Assembly: GCA_020635915.1 (NCBI GenBank)
Contig: JACJYU010000002.1
Span: 248,001-312,000, forward strand
Length of the DNA stretch: 64,000 bases
Source: Flammeovirgaceae bacterium
Lineage (GTDB): Bacteria; Bacteroidota; Bacteroidia; Cytophagales; Cyclobacteriaceae
Reading direction: 5' to 3'
The position numbers were made by a program, and so were the translations under genes. This document shows positions 1 to 9,449 of this stretch, in pieces. Position 1 is the stretch's first letter. The number at the start of each line of letters is the position of its first letter. Under the pieces are notes generated by a model. That model worked only from the letters and a program-made list of their open reading frames with translations, ran no database searches and was not told the origin of the DNA.

Positions 1-1166
1 GGGTTTTCCTTGAAGGCCATCTCATAACGGTCGAGGACCTCCCGGTTTGTCCTGTCCCCTATGGCATGGGAGCACACCTGAAACCCTGCCTTCAGGGCCG
101 CCCTGGAAACGCTAAGCACGGTGTCCATGGAGATGGTGGGCATCCCATACCATCCAGGCCGGTCCGAATAGGGCTCCAGCAGCCAGGCCCCGCGCGATCC
201 CAGCGCACCATCACAATGGAGCTTGATGGAGCGGATGGTCAGGAAGTGGGCGCTGTCCACCTCGGGGCCCCTGCGTATCCATTCATAAACCAAACCCGGG
301 TCGCTGCCACTGACCATTACGTACAGGCGGGCCTTCATGTCCCCGGCTGCCCTGTGCTTTTTGTACAAGGCTATGTTTTTCCTGGAAGCGCCAGCATCGT
401 GGAAGCTGGTAATGCCCTCCCTGGCGCAAGCGTCCATCGCCAACCCAAATGCCTTGGCGTCCGTTTCCTCATCATTTTCAGGAATGTAGCGGGTAATCAG
501 TGACTGCGCCCTTTCATTGAACAGGCCGGTAGGGTTTCCCAACTCATCGCGTATGATTTCCCCTCCTTCGCCCAGGTCCTTTTCCATTTTCTCCACCGAC
601 ATCTGGTTCACCCCGGCTATCTGCATGGCTTTGGCATTGGCAAACCCGGCATGCCCGCTTGCGTGCCCCAGGAACACCGGGTTATCGGGGGACACTTCGC
701 TGAGTTGTTGATGGACTTGAAAGCCTTTTACCATTTTTTCCGGCTTTTTGTCCCATTTGTCCTGGTGCCATCCCCTGCCCACAATCCATTCACCGGGCCG
801 GGCCTTTCCCACCGCCTCCTTTACCCGCTCCACAATCTCTTCCCAACTTTTGGTGCCCATCAAATCCAGGTTCAACTCGTTATAGCCCAGCCCCATTAAA
901 TGGCCATGGGACTCAATAAAACCAGGGGTCATGGTTTGTCCCTGGATATCGATCATTTGCGTTTGGTCCCCTTTGTATTGCATGGCCTCTTGGGCAGGGC
1001 CCGCAAAGACGATCTTTCCCGATGAAACCGCCACTGCCTCCACGGTGGGATGTGCCTCGTCCATGGTGTATATCGTTCCCCCCGAAATGATCATATCGGC
1101 CGGGGATTTTTTGGGGCCGCAAGAGAACATAAGCCATGCGGCCAATACTATTATTATTTTTTTCAT
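1..1166 (-). CDS. YtcJ-like amidohydrolase lipoprotein, 3' end outside window
   Basis: The frame is open from the ATG at 1166 to the window edge, giving about 388 residues without the C-terminus. The first 16 residues form a short hydrophobic signal ending in FSC, which suggests a lipoprotein anchored in the cell envelope. The metal-dependent amidohydrolase fold is supported by the N-terminal strand with IISGGTIYTMD (about residues 26-36), the turn TMTPGFIESHGHL (about 78-90) with the HxH metal ligands at 87 and 89, and later LHCDGALGSRGAWL and CSHAIGDR. These are typical of the YtcJ branch of the amidohydrolase 3 family. The family hydrolyses amide or related bonds, but the substrate cannot be read from sequence. 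The gene ends outside the window, so the last metal ligands and the operon downstream are unseen. Confidence 0.88.
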   Translation of the reverse strand, partial: MKKIIIVLAAWLMFSCGPKKSPADMIISGGTIYTMDEAHPTVEAVAVSSGKIVFAGPAQEAMQYKGDQTQMIDIQGQTMTPGFIESHGHLMGLGYNELNLDLMGTKSWEEIVERVKEAVGKARPGEWIVGRGWHQDKWDKKPEKMVKGFQVHQQLSEVSPDNPVFLGHASGHAGFANAKAMQIAGVNQMSVEKMEKDLGEGGEIIRDELGNPTGLFNERAQSLITRYIPENDEETDAKAFGLAMDACAREGITSFHDAGASRKNIALYKKHRAAGDMKARLYVMVSGSDPGLVYEWIRRGPEVDSAHFLTIRSIKLHCDGALGSRGAWLLEPYSDRPGWYGMPTISMDTVLSVSRAALKAGFQVCSHAIGDRTNREVLDRYEMAFKEN

Positions 1167-1308
1167 TGGAATGTACAGGTAAGGGTTAATGCGTTTTTAT
1201 AGTGTTTGCAAATTGAAAAATAATACCTTTTTTGGAACATCGGGTTGGCGATCGGGGGGAAAGATAAGGCATGTCATTAACTTTGGCATTGAAAAATAAT
1301 CTTAAAGG

Positions 1309-1995
1309 ATGAAAAAAAGCCTGATCACCACCATTATTGTGACGATATGCCTTTCTGGTGCCCTTGCCCAAAATGTCGGGCTGTCCTTTTCCTATTTCAT
1401 TCCCCGCAATGGGGCCTTCTCCACGCCCATCAGCCCTTTTTCTTTAAGGGGGGTAGGGTTTGACATCAACCGGTTCCTGGCCCTGGAAACAGGCGCCTCG
1501 TTGTACCGGATGGCCGGCCTCAATGTAATCGACCTCCCCTTTGAAAGCCACAAACCACTTACAGGCCCCAACTTCACCGTTTTTGTCCCTGCCGAGTTGG
1601 TGCTGCAATTCAAGGGGCAACAAGCTCAGTTCGACATCAAGGGGGGCGGGTTCTTTTTTTATGGGTTTGGCCAGCGGGTTGACTACGGTAATATGGACCG
1701 GGCCTTGCGCGACTACGAGGGATGGGACGTGGCCAATGCCGATTTGACTTTTCAAAACCACCCTGGCTTTGGGGTACACGCTGGCGTGGAGTTCACCGTG
1801 TACGTCACCCGCCAGTTTGGCATTTCATTGGAGTGCAACTACCTCAACGGGAAATCCAAATTCCCAATGATGGGAAACTATTCGGGTGGAATTTTAAATG
1901 GGTCCAATCAGACCGTAAATGCGGATTTTCCCGATGCCAAAATTGATTTTACGGGGCTTGAGTTTTCCATAGGGGTATTGTTTACCGGGAAATAG
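1309..1995 (+). CDS. Small outer-membrane beta-barrel protein (porin-like)
   Basis: This 228-residue protein has an N-terminal signal peptide (MKKSLITTI to ALA, cleavage before Gln about residue 21). The rest alternates aromatic and polar residues in short strands, as in the Bacteroidota outer-membrane beta-barrel families, with a strand-like end at GLEFSIGVLFTGK. No catalytic motif is visible. The gene starts 142 bases from the divergent amidohydrolase, and its 3' end overlaps the convergent CapA-like gene by 14 bases. The location is inferred to be the outer membrane. The specific function is not recognisable. Confidence 0.75.
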   Translation: MKKSLITTIIVTICLSGALAQNVGLSFSYFIPRNGAFSTPISPFSLRGVGFDINRFLALETGASLYRMAGLNVIDLPFESHKPLTGPNFTVFVPAELVLQFKGQQAQFDIKGGGFFFYGFGQRVDYGNMDRALRDYEGWDVANADLTFQNHPGFGVHAGVEFTVYVTRQFGISLECNYLNGKSKFPMMGNYSGGILNGSNQTVNADFPDAKIDFTGLEFSIGVLFTGK

Positions 1996-3349
1996 TTTCT
2001 TCCCTCCTTTTGTCCCAGTAATACCATACGATCTTTGCACCGGTAAATGGCGTGGTGGATTTTATTTCCTCCAGTGCCCGTTTGGCTATTTCCCTGTCAT
2101 GGATTTTACCCGTTGTCAAGCAAAACAAAGTATCATTTGCCTGTCCTACTTCCACACCGTAAAAGTCAAGGACCGGAAAATGGCCTGGAACAGCAATGGA
2201 GTCCTTGGATTGGGCAAGCCATATCCTGTAATAACTGGTCTCCAGCGGCACACGGGATGACTCGGGCACTCCCTTGTTCTTTTGGTACAACTTTCGTGAA
2301 TCTTCCACAAAAACACGTAACATCTGACGTGCGGCCTCGCTTGCCACTTGCAGCGTGTCGTCCTCAAATTCCTTTACCGGAAGTACAAAATATTTTTTAG
2401 GCACCTCGTTGTTCCGGTACACCCACTCCAATTCGTAGGAAGCACTTTTAATGGCCACTGCCGAAGTGGAGTCCGCAGCCGTTTGTTTTTCCAATTCCAC
2501 CCAAAGCATGGCCCCGCCATCCCGGTGCCGGGACTGCTGGCCGGAAACAAAATTGCCGAGGGAATAGGCAACCAATGTGTTCTTTGCTTTGTCCCATTCC
2601 ATGGGTTGCAGCACATGGGGGTGCGAGCCAATGACCAGCATGGCCCCATTTTCAAGGCACAATTCCGCCACCTCACGCTGGGCCCGGTTGGGGGCATCCT
2701 GGTACTCCGTTCCCCAATGCATGAACACAATGACCGCATCGGTGCCTTGTTCCTTCGCCCTTGTCAAATCAGCCTTGATTTGTGCCGTGTCAATGGTATT
2801 GACAATATTTGGCTTCGACACCGGTATGCCATTTGTGCCATAGGTGTAATTGAGCAACGATATGGCAAAACCGTTCTTTTCCATCACCAATGGGTACGCC
2901 TCCGCCCTTGAAGCGTAATCCTTGAACGTTCCGGTATGGAGTATCCCCAAGGTGTCCAGCACATCGAGGGTCCGTTCCAGCCCCTTCCTTCCACGGTCCA
3001 AACTGTGGTTGTTGGCCGTCACCAGTACGTCAAATCCTGAGCGTTTCAGCTCAGCGGCCAATTCGTCTGGGGCACTGAATTGCGGGTAACCTTTATAAGG
3101 TGGCCCTGCAAGCGTCACTTCCAGATTGGCAAAGGCGATGTCGGCAGTCCGGACAATTGGCTTTATATATTGAAAGCAGTTGCCATAGTCATAGGCGTTG
3201 GTTACTGGGTCAAATGCCGCCCTGATCTGGGAATCATGCTGCATGACATCCCCCACAAATAGCAGCGAAACTTTGGTGGTGTCCTGGCCTGGCGCAAAAT
3301 GTGCACTTAACACCAGCAAAACAATCGGTGCCCAACCCTTACCCCCCAT
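1982..3349 (-). CDS. CapA family protein (poly-gamma-glutamate synthesis-like, metallophosphatase fold)
   Basis: The 455-residue product begins with a signal peptide (VLLVLSAHFAPGQ). It then shows the CapA signature blocks: LLFVGDVMQHDSQI near residue 30, DIAFANLEVTLAGP, VTANNHSLDRG near 110, VIVFMHWGTEYQDAP, and VIGSHPHVLQPME near 240. The Asp, Asn and His residues in these blocks are the metal-site residues of this calcineurin-like subfamily. CapA homologues take part in capsule or poly-gamma-glutamate export, but no other cap genes are here, so the substrate is open. The ATG at 3349 overlaps the end of the upstream pdeM-like gene by 11 bases, which suggests translational coupling. The C-terminal 180 residues are less conserved to my eye. 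Confidence 0.87.
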   Translation of the reverse strand: MGGKGWAPIVLLVLSAHFAPGQDTTKVSLLFVGDVMQHDSQIRAAFDPVTNAYDYGNCFQYIKPIVRTADIAFANLEVTLAGPPYKGYPQFSAPDELAAELKRSGFDVLVTANNHSLDRGRKGLERTLDVLDTLGILHTGTFKDYASRAEAYPLVMEKNGFAISLLNYTYGTNGIPVSKPNIVNTIDTAQIKADLTRAKEQGTDAVIVFMHWGTEYQDAPNRAQREVAELCLENGAMLVIGSHPHVLQPMEWDKAKNTLVAYSLGNFVSGQQSRHRDGGAMLWVELEKQTAADSTSAVAIKSASYELEWVYRNNEVPKKYFVLPVKEFEDDTLQVASEAARQMLRVFVEDSRKLYQKNKGVPESSRVPLETSYYRIWLAQSKDSIAVPGHFPVLDFYGVEVGQANDTLFCLTTGKIHDREIAKRALEEIKSTTPFTGAKIVWYYWDKRREETISR

Positions 3350-3995
3350 TGATTTTCATTATTTGTTTATCGGCAATCACAAACACGTGGTCCCTCCGGG
3401 ATACCTTAAGGCGAACATAACCCGTAAAGGCGCCAAATGCGGGAAGCACCGCCCCATCTTCCCCAAAAAAAAAGCAAGGCAGCGTTATGGACTGCTTCCC
3501 TTTGCTGGTCAGCCGCACGCCCGGATGGAGGTGCCCGGCCAGGTTATAATAGCCCCCGGGCACCACCTCCAACGGTTCATGGGTAAGCAAAAAAGGCCCC
3601 ATTTTTAACTGCTCGGCCACTTGCAGGCCACACCTTTCATATTGCAGTTTGCTCATTATGTCATGGTTGCCCCGGACCAATTGGAATTGTATGCCGGAAA
3701 AGTGCCTGGCCACCTGGCCCATGGCCTCCCACCCTTCATTATAGGCGCTGTGAAAAAGGTCCCCCAGGAAAACCACCCTTTCGGGGCGGTGCGTGTTGAT
3801 AAGCTCCACCAGCAATTCCATGTTCCGGTCATTGACCGCATGGGGGACGGCAATGCCCGACCTCCTGAAATGGTTGGCTTTGCCCAGGTGCAAATCGGCA
3901 ATGAGCAAAACCCGATCGTCAGGTACCAAAACTGCCTTCTGGGGCAATAACCGAAGGGTGGCCTCCTTTATTTTAAACACTTCGCCTGCTACCAC
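3339..3995 (-). CDS. pdeM: Ligase-associated DNA damage response endonuclease PdeM (calcineurin-like phosphoesterase)
   Basis: This 218-residue metallophosphoesterase carries LLIADLHLGKANHFRR (about residues 30-45), VVFLGDLFHS, LVRGNHD and LTHEP and AGHLHPG, the five metal-binding blocks of calcineurin-like phosphoesterases. The DLHLGK spacing and the length match the PdeM family that travels with an ATP-dependent DNA ligase, an exonuclease and a DEXH helicase in bacterial repair clusters. The helicase of that set lies at 6395-8827, separated here by a phosphate transporter on the other strand. The start chosen is GTG at 3995, because an in-frame stop lies four codons upstream and no ATG is available. 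It runs directly into the CapA-like gene with an 11-base overlap. The cytoplasmic repair role is inferred from family and neighbourhood. Confidence 0.87.
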   Translation of the reverse strand: MVAGEVFKIKEATLRLLPQKAVLVPDDRVLLIADLHLGKANHFRRSGIAVPHAVNDRNMELLVELINTHRPERVVFLGDLFHSAYNEGWEAMGQVARHFSGIQFQLVRGNHDIMSKLQYERCGLQVAEQLKMGPFLLTHEPLEVVPGGYYNLAGHLHPGVRLTSKGKQSITLPCFFFGEDGAVLPAFGAFTGYVRLKVSRRDHVFVIADKQIMKINGG

Positions 3996-4135
3996 TTCAT
4001 ATTTTCAATTATTGTGCAATCAAACGTTCAAATTTCCAAATTTTGGGTTGGGCATACACCTTATTTAAAGGAAATTTGAAGTTTAATGGTGGCCTTTTTG
4101 TTAATAAAAAACCCAACCAATATCTTTCAAGCCGT

Positions 4136-6394
4136 ATGAGCATATACCTGGTCCTGATCTGTGTCCTTTTTTCACTTGCTTTTATCGACCTGATCGTGGG
4201 GGTGAGCAACGATGCCGTAAATTTCCTCAACTCCGCCATTGGCTCCAAGGTGGCCTCCTTTAAAACAATACTTATAGTGGCCAGTTTGGGGATTTTATTG
4301 GGCGCTTCGTTCTCCAGCGGCATGATGGAGGTGGCGCGGAAGGGCATCTTCAACCCGGCCTTTTTTACCTTTGACAAGGTCATGATCGTGTTTTTGGCGG
4401 TCATGCTTACCGACATCATTCTGCTGGACTTTTACAACACCCTTGGCTTGCCTACCTCCACCACCGTATCGCTGGTGTTTGCCCTGTTGGGGGGCGCCCT
4501 CGTTACGGGTTTGCTCATCGCGTTCGACAATGGGTACGGTTTTGAGAAGTGGGTGGAGATCATCAATTATTCCAGTGCCCTTACCATAGTCTCGGGCATA
4601 TTCCTCTCCGTGTTCATCTCCTTTATTGTGGGCGCCATGGTCCAGCATGTTTCGAGGATCGTGTTTACGTTCGATTTTGAACGCAACCTCAAAAGGTATG
4701 GCGCGGTTTTCAGTGGCATTGCCATTACCACCATTATATATTTCCTGCTTATAAAAGGCGTAAAGGGAAGTACCCTGGTAAGCCCAAAGCAAATAGATTG
4801 GATATTGGCCCACACCTGGGTGATCGTGGTGATATCCCTGGCCTTTTGGAGCATTGCCATACAAATATTGATGTGGTGGAAGAGGATAAACCCGCTGAAG
4901 GCCGTGGTGCTGTTGGGCACCTTTTCGTTGGCCATGGCTTTTGCCGGCAACGACCTGGTAAACTTTATCGGGGTATCCATAGCCGGATTGATTTCTTTTC
5001 AATCGTGGGCCGCTTCCAATATTCCCGCCACGGAATTCAATATGGCTGGCCTTGGGCTAAGCGTGGTTACCCCATCCTGGATATTGCTCTTAAGCGGCTT
5101 TATCATGGTGGTGACCCTGTGGACCAGTGCCAAGAGCCGGAAGGTAAGCGAGACAGAAGTCTCCCTCAGCCGCCAGGACGAAGGGGACGAGCGTTTTAAA
5201 GCCAATTTTATTTCACGCGTGCTGGTGGGCATTGCCATTGGCGCAGGCAATGTGGTAGAGGCCATAATCCCCAAGCCCTGGCGCCATTCACTATCGAAAA
5301 GGTTTGCAAAAAACGGGACCGACAACTTCGATGAAAAAGAAAAACCATCTTTCGACCTGATCCGTGCTTCTGTCAACCTACTGGTTTCCAGTATATTGAT
5401 TGCCTATGCCACTTCCAAAAAGCTTCCGCTTTCCACCACGTTCGTTACCTTTATGGTGGCCATGGGCACCTCCTTTGCCGACCAGGCCTGGGGAAGGGAA
5501 AGTGCCGTGTACCGCGTGGCGGGCGTGATAAACGTGATTGCAGGATGGCTGACCACCGCACTGGTGGCCTTTACGGCTTGTGGGTTCTTCGCCCTCATCC
5601 TTTACAAAACCGGAATGGTGGGCGTGTTTGCATTGGTGGCGGTGGCCGTGTTCCTACTGGTACGCAGCCACATCCTTTTTAAAAGGAAAGCCCATGAAGA
5701 TGAATCCGCCAACCAATTCCTTTCCGGTGCAGTGGTCGATATCCAGGAGGTAATAGATGAAAGCAAGATCAACACCGTAAAAAATTTAAAGACCGTAATG
5801 AAGGTATCGACCTTCAGCATTAAATCCCTTATCAATGAGAACAAGGACGCATTGGTAAAATCCAGAAAGGAAATCCACAAGCTGCGCACGCAGAACGAAA
5901 AGCTGCACAATAAGATCATCAAGTACGTAAAGAAAATGGAAAAGGGTAATGTGGCCGCGGGAAGGCTATATATCCTTGTGTTCGACCTGGTGCAGGACTT
6001 GTACCAGAGCGCACAACTGCTCAACGAAATCTGCGCCAACCACGTCATCAACCTTCACTCACCACCAAAAAAGAAATACATCCAGGCCTTTAACAACCTG
6101 ATGAAGGACCTGGCCACGTTTATAACACAGAGCGCGGAGGCAATAGAGCATTTGAGGTTTGATGGCCATGATGACCTGGAAGAACAAAAGAACAAACTCC
6201 TGCACACCATCAATAAAAAACTGGAAGTGATGATAAAGGACATCCAAAATGATGACCTGGGCAACCGGATGGCCTTTTTGCAAACCAGGATATTGCTGGA
6301 AACCAAGGATATCGTTGCCGTAGTCCACCGCATGTACCTGCTCTACTATGAGTTTGTGCAACATTCCATCACCTCCTCCGAGAAAAACGATTAG
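4136..6394 (+). CDS. Inorganic phosphate transporter, PiT family, with PhoU-like C-terminal domain
   Basis: From ATG 4136 the protein is 752 residues. Residues 1 to about 520 hold many membrane helices in two homologous halves. The family signature near the first helix reads LIVGVSNDAVNFLNSAIGS, and the repeat block FAGNDLVNFIGVSIAG is near residue 265. The last 200 residues are soluble, helical and charged, resembling PhoU (long stretches rich in Lys, Glu and Leu, with KVSTFSIKSL and LVQDLYQSAQLLNEI). PiT proteins import phosphate with protons or cations across the inner membrane, and a fused PhoU-like tail is common in Bacteroidota. An earlier in-frame ATG at 4043 would add 31 polar residues before the first helix, so I prefer 4136. 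The stop abuts the convergent helicase stop with no spacer. Confidence 0.9.
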   Translation: MSIYLVLICVLFSLAFIDLIVGVSNDAVNFLNSAIGSKVASFKTILIVASLGILLGASFSSGMMEVARKGIFNPAFFTFDKVMIVFLAVMLTDIILLDFYNTLGLPTSTTVSLVFALLGGALVTGLLIAFDNGYGFEKWVEIINYSSALTIVSGIFLSVFISFIVGAMVQHVSRIVFTFDFERNLKRYGAVFSGIAITTIIYFLLIKGVKGSTLVSPKQIDWILAHTWVIVVISLAFWSIAIQILMWWKRINPLKAVVLLGTFSLAMAFAGNDLVNFIGVSIAGLISFQSWAASNIPATEFNMAGLGLSVVTPSWILLLSGFIMVVTLWTSAKSRKVSETEVSLSRQDEGDERFKANFISRVLVGIAIGAGNVVEAIIPKPWRHSLSKRFAKNGTDNFDEKEKPSFDLIRASVNLLVSSILIAYATSKKLPLSTTFVTFMVAMGTSFADQAWGRESAVYRVAGVINVIAGWLTTALVAFTACGFFALILYKTGMVGVFALVAVAVFLLVRSHILFKRKAHEDESANQFLSGAVVDIQEVIDESKINTVKNLKTVMKVSTFSIKSLINENKDALVKSRKEIHKLRTQNEKLHNKIIKYVKKMEKGNVAAGRLYILVFDLVQDLYQSAQLLNEICANHVINLHSPPKKKYIQAFNNLMKDLATFITQSAEAIEHLRFDGHDDLEEQKNKLLHTINKKLEVMIKDIQNDDLGNRMAFLQTRILLETKDIVAVVHRMYLLYYEFVQHSITSSEKND

Positions 6395-8827
6395 CTATTT
6401 GTACCGCACCATCATCCGCCTTACCCTGTCCTCCAATTTTTCGGACGTAAGTTTCTCGCGCAGCCGGTCCACCATTATGGGAAACGCAAAGGGCGTAGGC
6501 CGGTCAGGGTATTTGATCACGATCTTTTGGCGGGCAATCCGCTCCAAGGCCCTCCTTAGCCGCGATTCCTCCAACTGGAAATCCATTACCTCCTCAAAGG
6601 CCTGTTGCAACAGCAGGTTGTGCGACTCATGGTCATGAAAAACCTCAAAAAACAGCTGGGAAGAGGATTGTAAATGCCTGTCTTTAATGCGTTGCCCGGG
6701 GAACCCTTTAAAAACCAGCCCCGCAATGGCGGCTATGTCCCTGAATTTCCTCCTTGCCATCTCCACGGAATTGATGCTGGCCATGATGTCCTCCTTAAGG
6801 TTTTCCACGCCCAACATGTTCGTTTCTACCGCCTCCCCTATGGGTATTTCCTGGTCGGACAACAACTCAAAACCGTAGTCGTTCATGGCAATGGAAAAAG
6901 TGATGGGCTTGATCCTGGAAATCCGGTAGGCCATGAGTGCCGCCATGCCTTCGTGCACAAACCGGCCTTCAAAAGGGTACATCATCACATGAAAACCCTC
7001 CTTGCTGGCGAGGCATTCGATCAGGAACTGGCTTTTGCCCGGCAATAGTGAAGCCGACTCCTGAAGTTGCAACATGGGCGTCAGGAACTTCATTTCAGGG
7101 CTTGGCGCCCTCCCGGATTTAAACTCATGGATGACGTGACGGATGAGGCCGCCCATCTCGGAGGAGAGCGGCATGCGCCCACCTTGCCACGAAGGCACCT
7201 TGCCCGATTTCCGTTTCGTCCTTCTCACCTGCGCGGTCATGTCCTTGACCCGCACCAATTCAAGGTTCCTCCCGGCAAACCAAAATACGTCCCCCTTGTT
7301 AAGGCTGGAAATAAAATACTCCTCAATAGAACCCAGGGTTTTTCCCGACACATATTTTACCCACAATGAAGTGTCGCCCACAATGGTGCCTATGGACAGC
7401 CGGTGCCGGTGTGCCGTTCTCCTGTTGTCCACTTTGAACATGCCGTTTTCAAAATTTACTTTCCTGAACTCGTCATAGGCCGCCAGTGCCGCACCCCCGG
7501 TGTTGATAAAACGCAATAACCAATCCCATTCATCCTTTTGAAGGGACGAATAGCTATACGTGCCGCGCACTTCCCGGAATATCCTTTCGGGCTCGAACCC
7601 CTCGCTTACCGCGAGGGTAATCAGGTATTGCACCAACACGTCAAAAGAGCGGACATACGGGATCCTGTCTTCCACTATCTTTTCCTTTAGGGCTTCGCGG
7701 ATGGCCGCGGCTTCAATCAATTCCAAGGCATGGGTGGGCAAATAGTATATCTTGCTCGTGGCACCCGGCCGATGGCCACTTCGGCCTGCCCTCTGCAAAA
7801 ACCGGGCGATGCCCTTTGGGCTCCCTATTTGTATTACCGTTTCCACCGGACGAAAGTCCACGCCCAGGTCCAGGCTTGAAGTACAGACCACGGCCTTGAT
7901 TTTCCCCAAGTGGAGCTGCTCCTCCACCCATCCCCTCAACTCCAGGCTGATCGACCCATGGTGCATGGCAATCAACCCGGAAAGCCCCGGGGCCTTGTCC
8001 AACAATTTTTGGTACCATATTTCCGCAAAGGAACGGGTGTTGGTAAAAATCAGCGTGGCCGTGCCCTGCGCTATTATTTCCACCACTTTGTCAAGCAAAT
8101 AGGTCCCAATATGCCCCGTCCAGGGGACTTTGCCATAGTCATCGGGCATAATGGACTGGATCCTAATATCCTTTTCCATGGCCGCCCTGATAATTTTATG
8201 GTTTTTCCTTGAAAAATAATCCCCCAGCAAAACCTGCACAGACTCCCGCATATTGCCGATGGTGGCAGAGATGCCCCATACCTTCAGGCCGGTGGCAATG
8301 CTTTTTATCCTGGATAGCGCCAGCTCCACCTGGACACCCCGCTTTGACCCCATCAACTCATGCCATTCATCGGCCACCACCACTTTCAGCCCCTTGAAAT
8401 ATTCCGTATAGCCCTTTTGTGCGATCAGCAGGTGCAGGCTTTCCGGGGTGGTGATCAAAAATTGCGGGGGCGATTCTTTCTGCCTTTTCCGCACGCCCAC
8501 CGGGGTATCCCCTGACCGGACCCCTACCTCCCAGTCGAGGCCCATTTCAGCAATGGCCAATTCAGCCGCATATTTTATTTCCTTGGCCAACGCCCGGATG
8601 GGCGTAAGCCAAATGGCCTGCAGTCCCCTTTTGGGGCTGCCCCCGTCCCCCAAGGCCTCCAGGATAATGGGCACCACCAGGGAATACGTTTTGCCACTGC
8701 CGGTTGGCGCGTTGACCACCCCACTTCGCCCCTTGAGGTAGGCCTCCCACGCTTCCAGTTGGAAGGGGAACGGGCACCATCCCCTCTTCTTAAACCAGGC
8801 CTTGCCGGCAATGAGGTTGTCTTTCAT
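6395..8827 (-). CDS. Ligase-associated DNA damage response DEXH-box helicase (Lhr-like)
   Basis: The 810-residue protein has a complete superfamily 2 helicase core: the Q-like FPFQLEAWEAY, Walker A PTGSGKT at residues 41-47, LTPIRALAKE (Ia), TTPESLHLL (Ib), DEWHEL as the DEXH box near 152, SATIGN as motif III, TSSLDLGVDF (V) and QRAGRSGHRPG (VI). The DEWHEL variant and the Lhr-type C-terminal region from about residue 430 identify the ligase-associated family, an ATP-driven helicase proposed to act with PdeM, an exonuclease and an ATP-dependent ligase in DNA repair. PdeM is nearby on the same strand, but ligase and exonuclease are not in the window. Start ATG 8827 gives the usual family length. 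Confidence 0.93.
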   Translation of the reverse strand: MKDNLIAGKAWFKKRGWCPFPFQLEAWEAYLKGRSGVVNAPTGSGKTYSLVVPIILEALGDGGSPKRGLQAIWLTPIRALAKEIKYAAELAIAEMGLDWEVGVRSGDTPVGVRKRQKESPPQFLITTPESLHLLIAQKGYTEYFKGLKVVVADEWHELMGSKRGVQVELALSRIKSIATGLKVWGISATIGNMRESVQVLLGDYFSRKNHKIIRAAMEKDIRIQSIMPDDYGKVPWTGHIGTYLLDKVVEIIAQGTATLIFTNTRSFAEIWYQKLLDKAPGLSGLIAMHHGSISLELRGWVEEQLHLGKIKAVVCTSSLDLGVDFRPVETVIQIGSPKGIARFLQRAGRSGHRPGATSKIYYLPTHALELIEAAAIREALKEKIVEDRIPYVRSFDVLVQYLITLAVSEGFEPERIFREVRGTYSYSSLQKDEWDWLLRFINTGGAALAAYDEFRKVNFENGMFKVDNRRTAHRHRLSIGTIVGDTSLWVKYVSGKTLGSIEEYFISSLNKGDVFWFAGRNLELVRVKDMTAQVRRTKRKSGKVPSWQGGRMPLSSEMGGLIRHVIHEFKSGRAPSPEMKFLTPMLQLQESASLLPGKSQFLIECLASKEGFHVMMYPFEGRFVHEGMAALMAYRISRIKPITFSIAMNDYGFELLSDQEIPIGEAVETNMLGVENLKEDIMASINSVEMARRKFRDIAAIAGLVFKGFPGQRIKDRHLQSSSQLFFEVFHDHESHNLLLQQAFEEVMDFQLEESRLRRALERIARQKIVIKYPDRPTPFAFPIMVDRLREKLTSEKLEDRVRRMMVRYK

Positions 8828-8982
8828 TCAAAGTGAAATATTCGTAACCCAATGATGCAATTGAACAATTAATTAAACAATTTACCCAAACCCCGGTTAT
8901 CACCATGCAGGGACCTATATGATTCACCCTGTTTAATGTACCTTAGCTGACAGGTGAACCGGCCACTTTAAATAATTATAAA

Positions 8983-9393
8983 ATGTTCAAGAGGACCCTC
9001 CCCATTGCCATTTTATTTTCAATGGCCAACGCTTTTGCCTTCGCCCAGGTGACCCTGACCATTGACATTGTCAACCTGAGAAACAACCAGGGCAGCGTAC
9101 TGTTGGGCTTGTATGATGGGCACCAGGCACAGGTAATGGGCCTGGCGGGTGCCATTAAGAATGGCAGGGCCACGTTTAGGGTCGATAACCTGGTGCCAGG
9201 GAAGTATGCTTTCAAGTTTTTCCATGATGAGGACAATAACGGCCGGATGGCGGCCAACGCCCTTGGGATACCGGAGGAGGGCTTTGGGTTTTCCAACAAT
9301 GCTAGGGGCTTTATGGGGCCACCCGCATTTGAAAAGTGGGTTTTTGAGCTTGATGGCAACAAAACTATACAATGTCAAACAAAGTATTTTTAA
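8983..9393 (+). CDS. DUF2141 domain-containing exported protein
   Basis: This 136-residue protein has a signal peptide (ILFSMANAFAFA, cleavage near 22). Its compact beta domain shows the DUF2141 hallmarks: IVNLRNNQGSVLLGLYD, then LVPGKYAFKFFHDEDNNG near residue 75, then GIPEEGFGFSNNARG. The function of DUF2141 proteins is unknown, and the location is inferred as periplasmic or surface. In this window it opens the light/carotenoid run, 56 bases upstream of the B12-dependent regulator and on the same strand. No terminator is visible between them, so co-transcription is likely. Confidence 0.87.
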   Translation: MFKRTLPIAILFSMANAFAFAQVTLTIDIVNLRNNQGSVLLGLYDGHQAQVMGLAGAIKNGRATFRVDNLVPGKYAFKFFHDEDNNGRMAANALGIPEEGFGFSNNARGFMGPPAFEKWVFELDGNKTIQCQTKYF

Positions 9394-9449
9394 AGCCAGT
9401 CGATGAACAAATGATTATGGACATGGTAAACAGAAAGCACTTGTAAATT

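Noticed and set aside
8861..8880. AT-rich imperfect palindrome before the DUF2141 gene as a CarH site
   Set aside because: Central AATTAATT symmetry is expected by chance in AT-rich spacers, and the arms have several mismatches.
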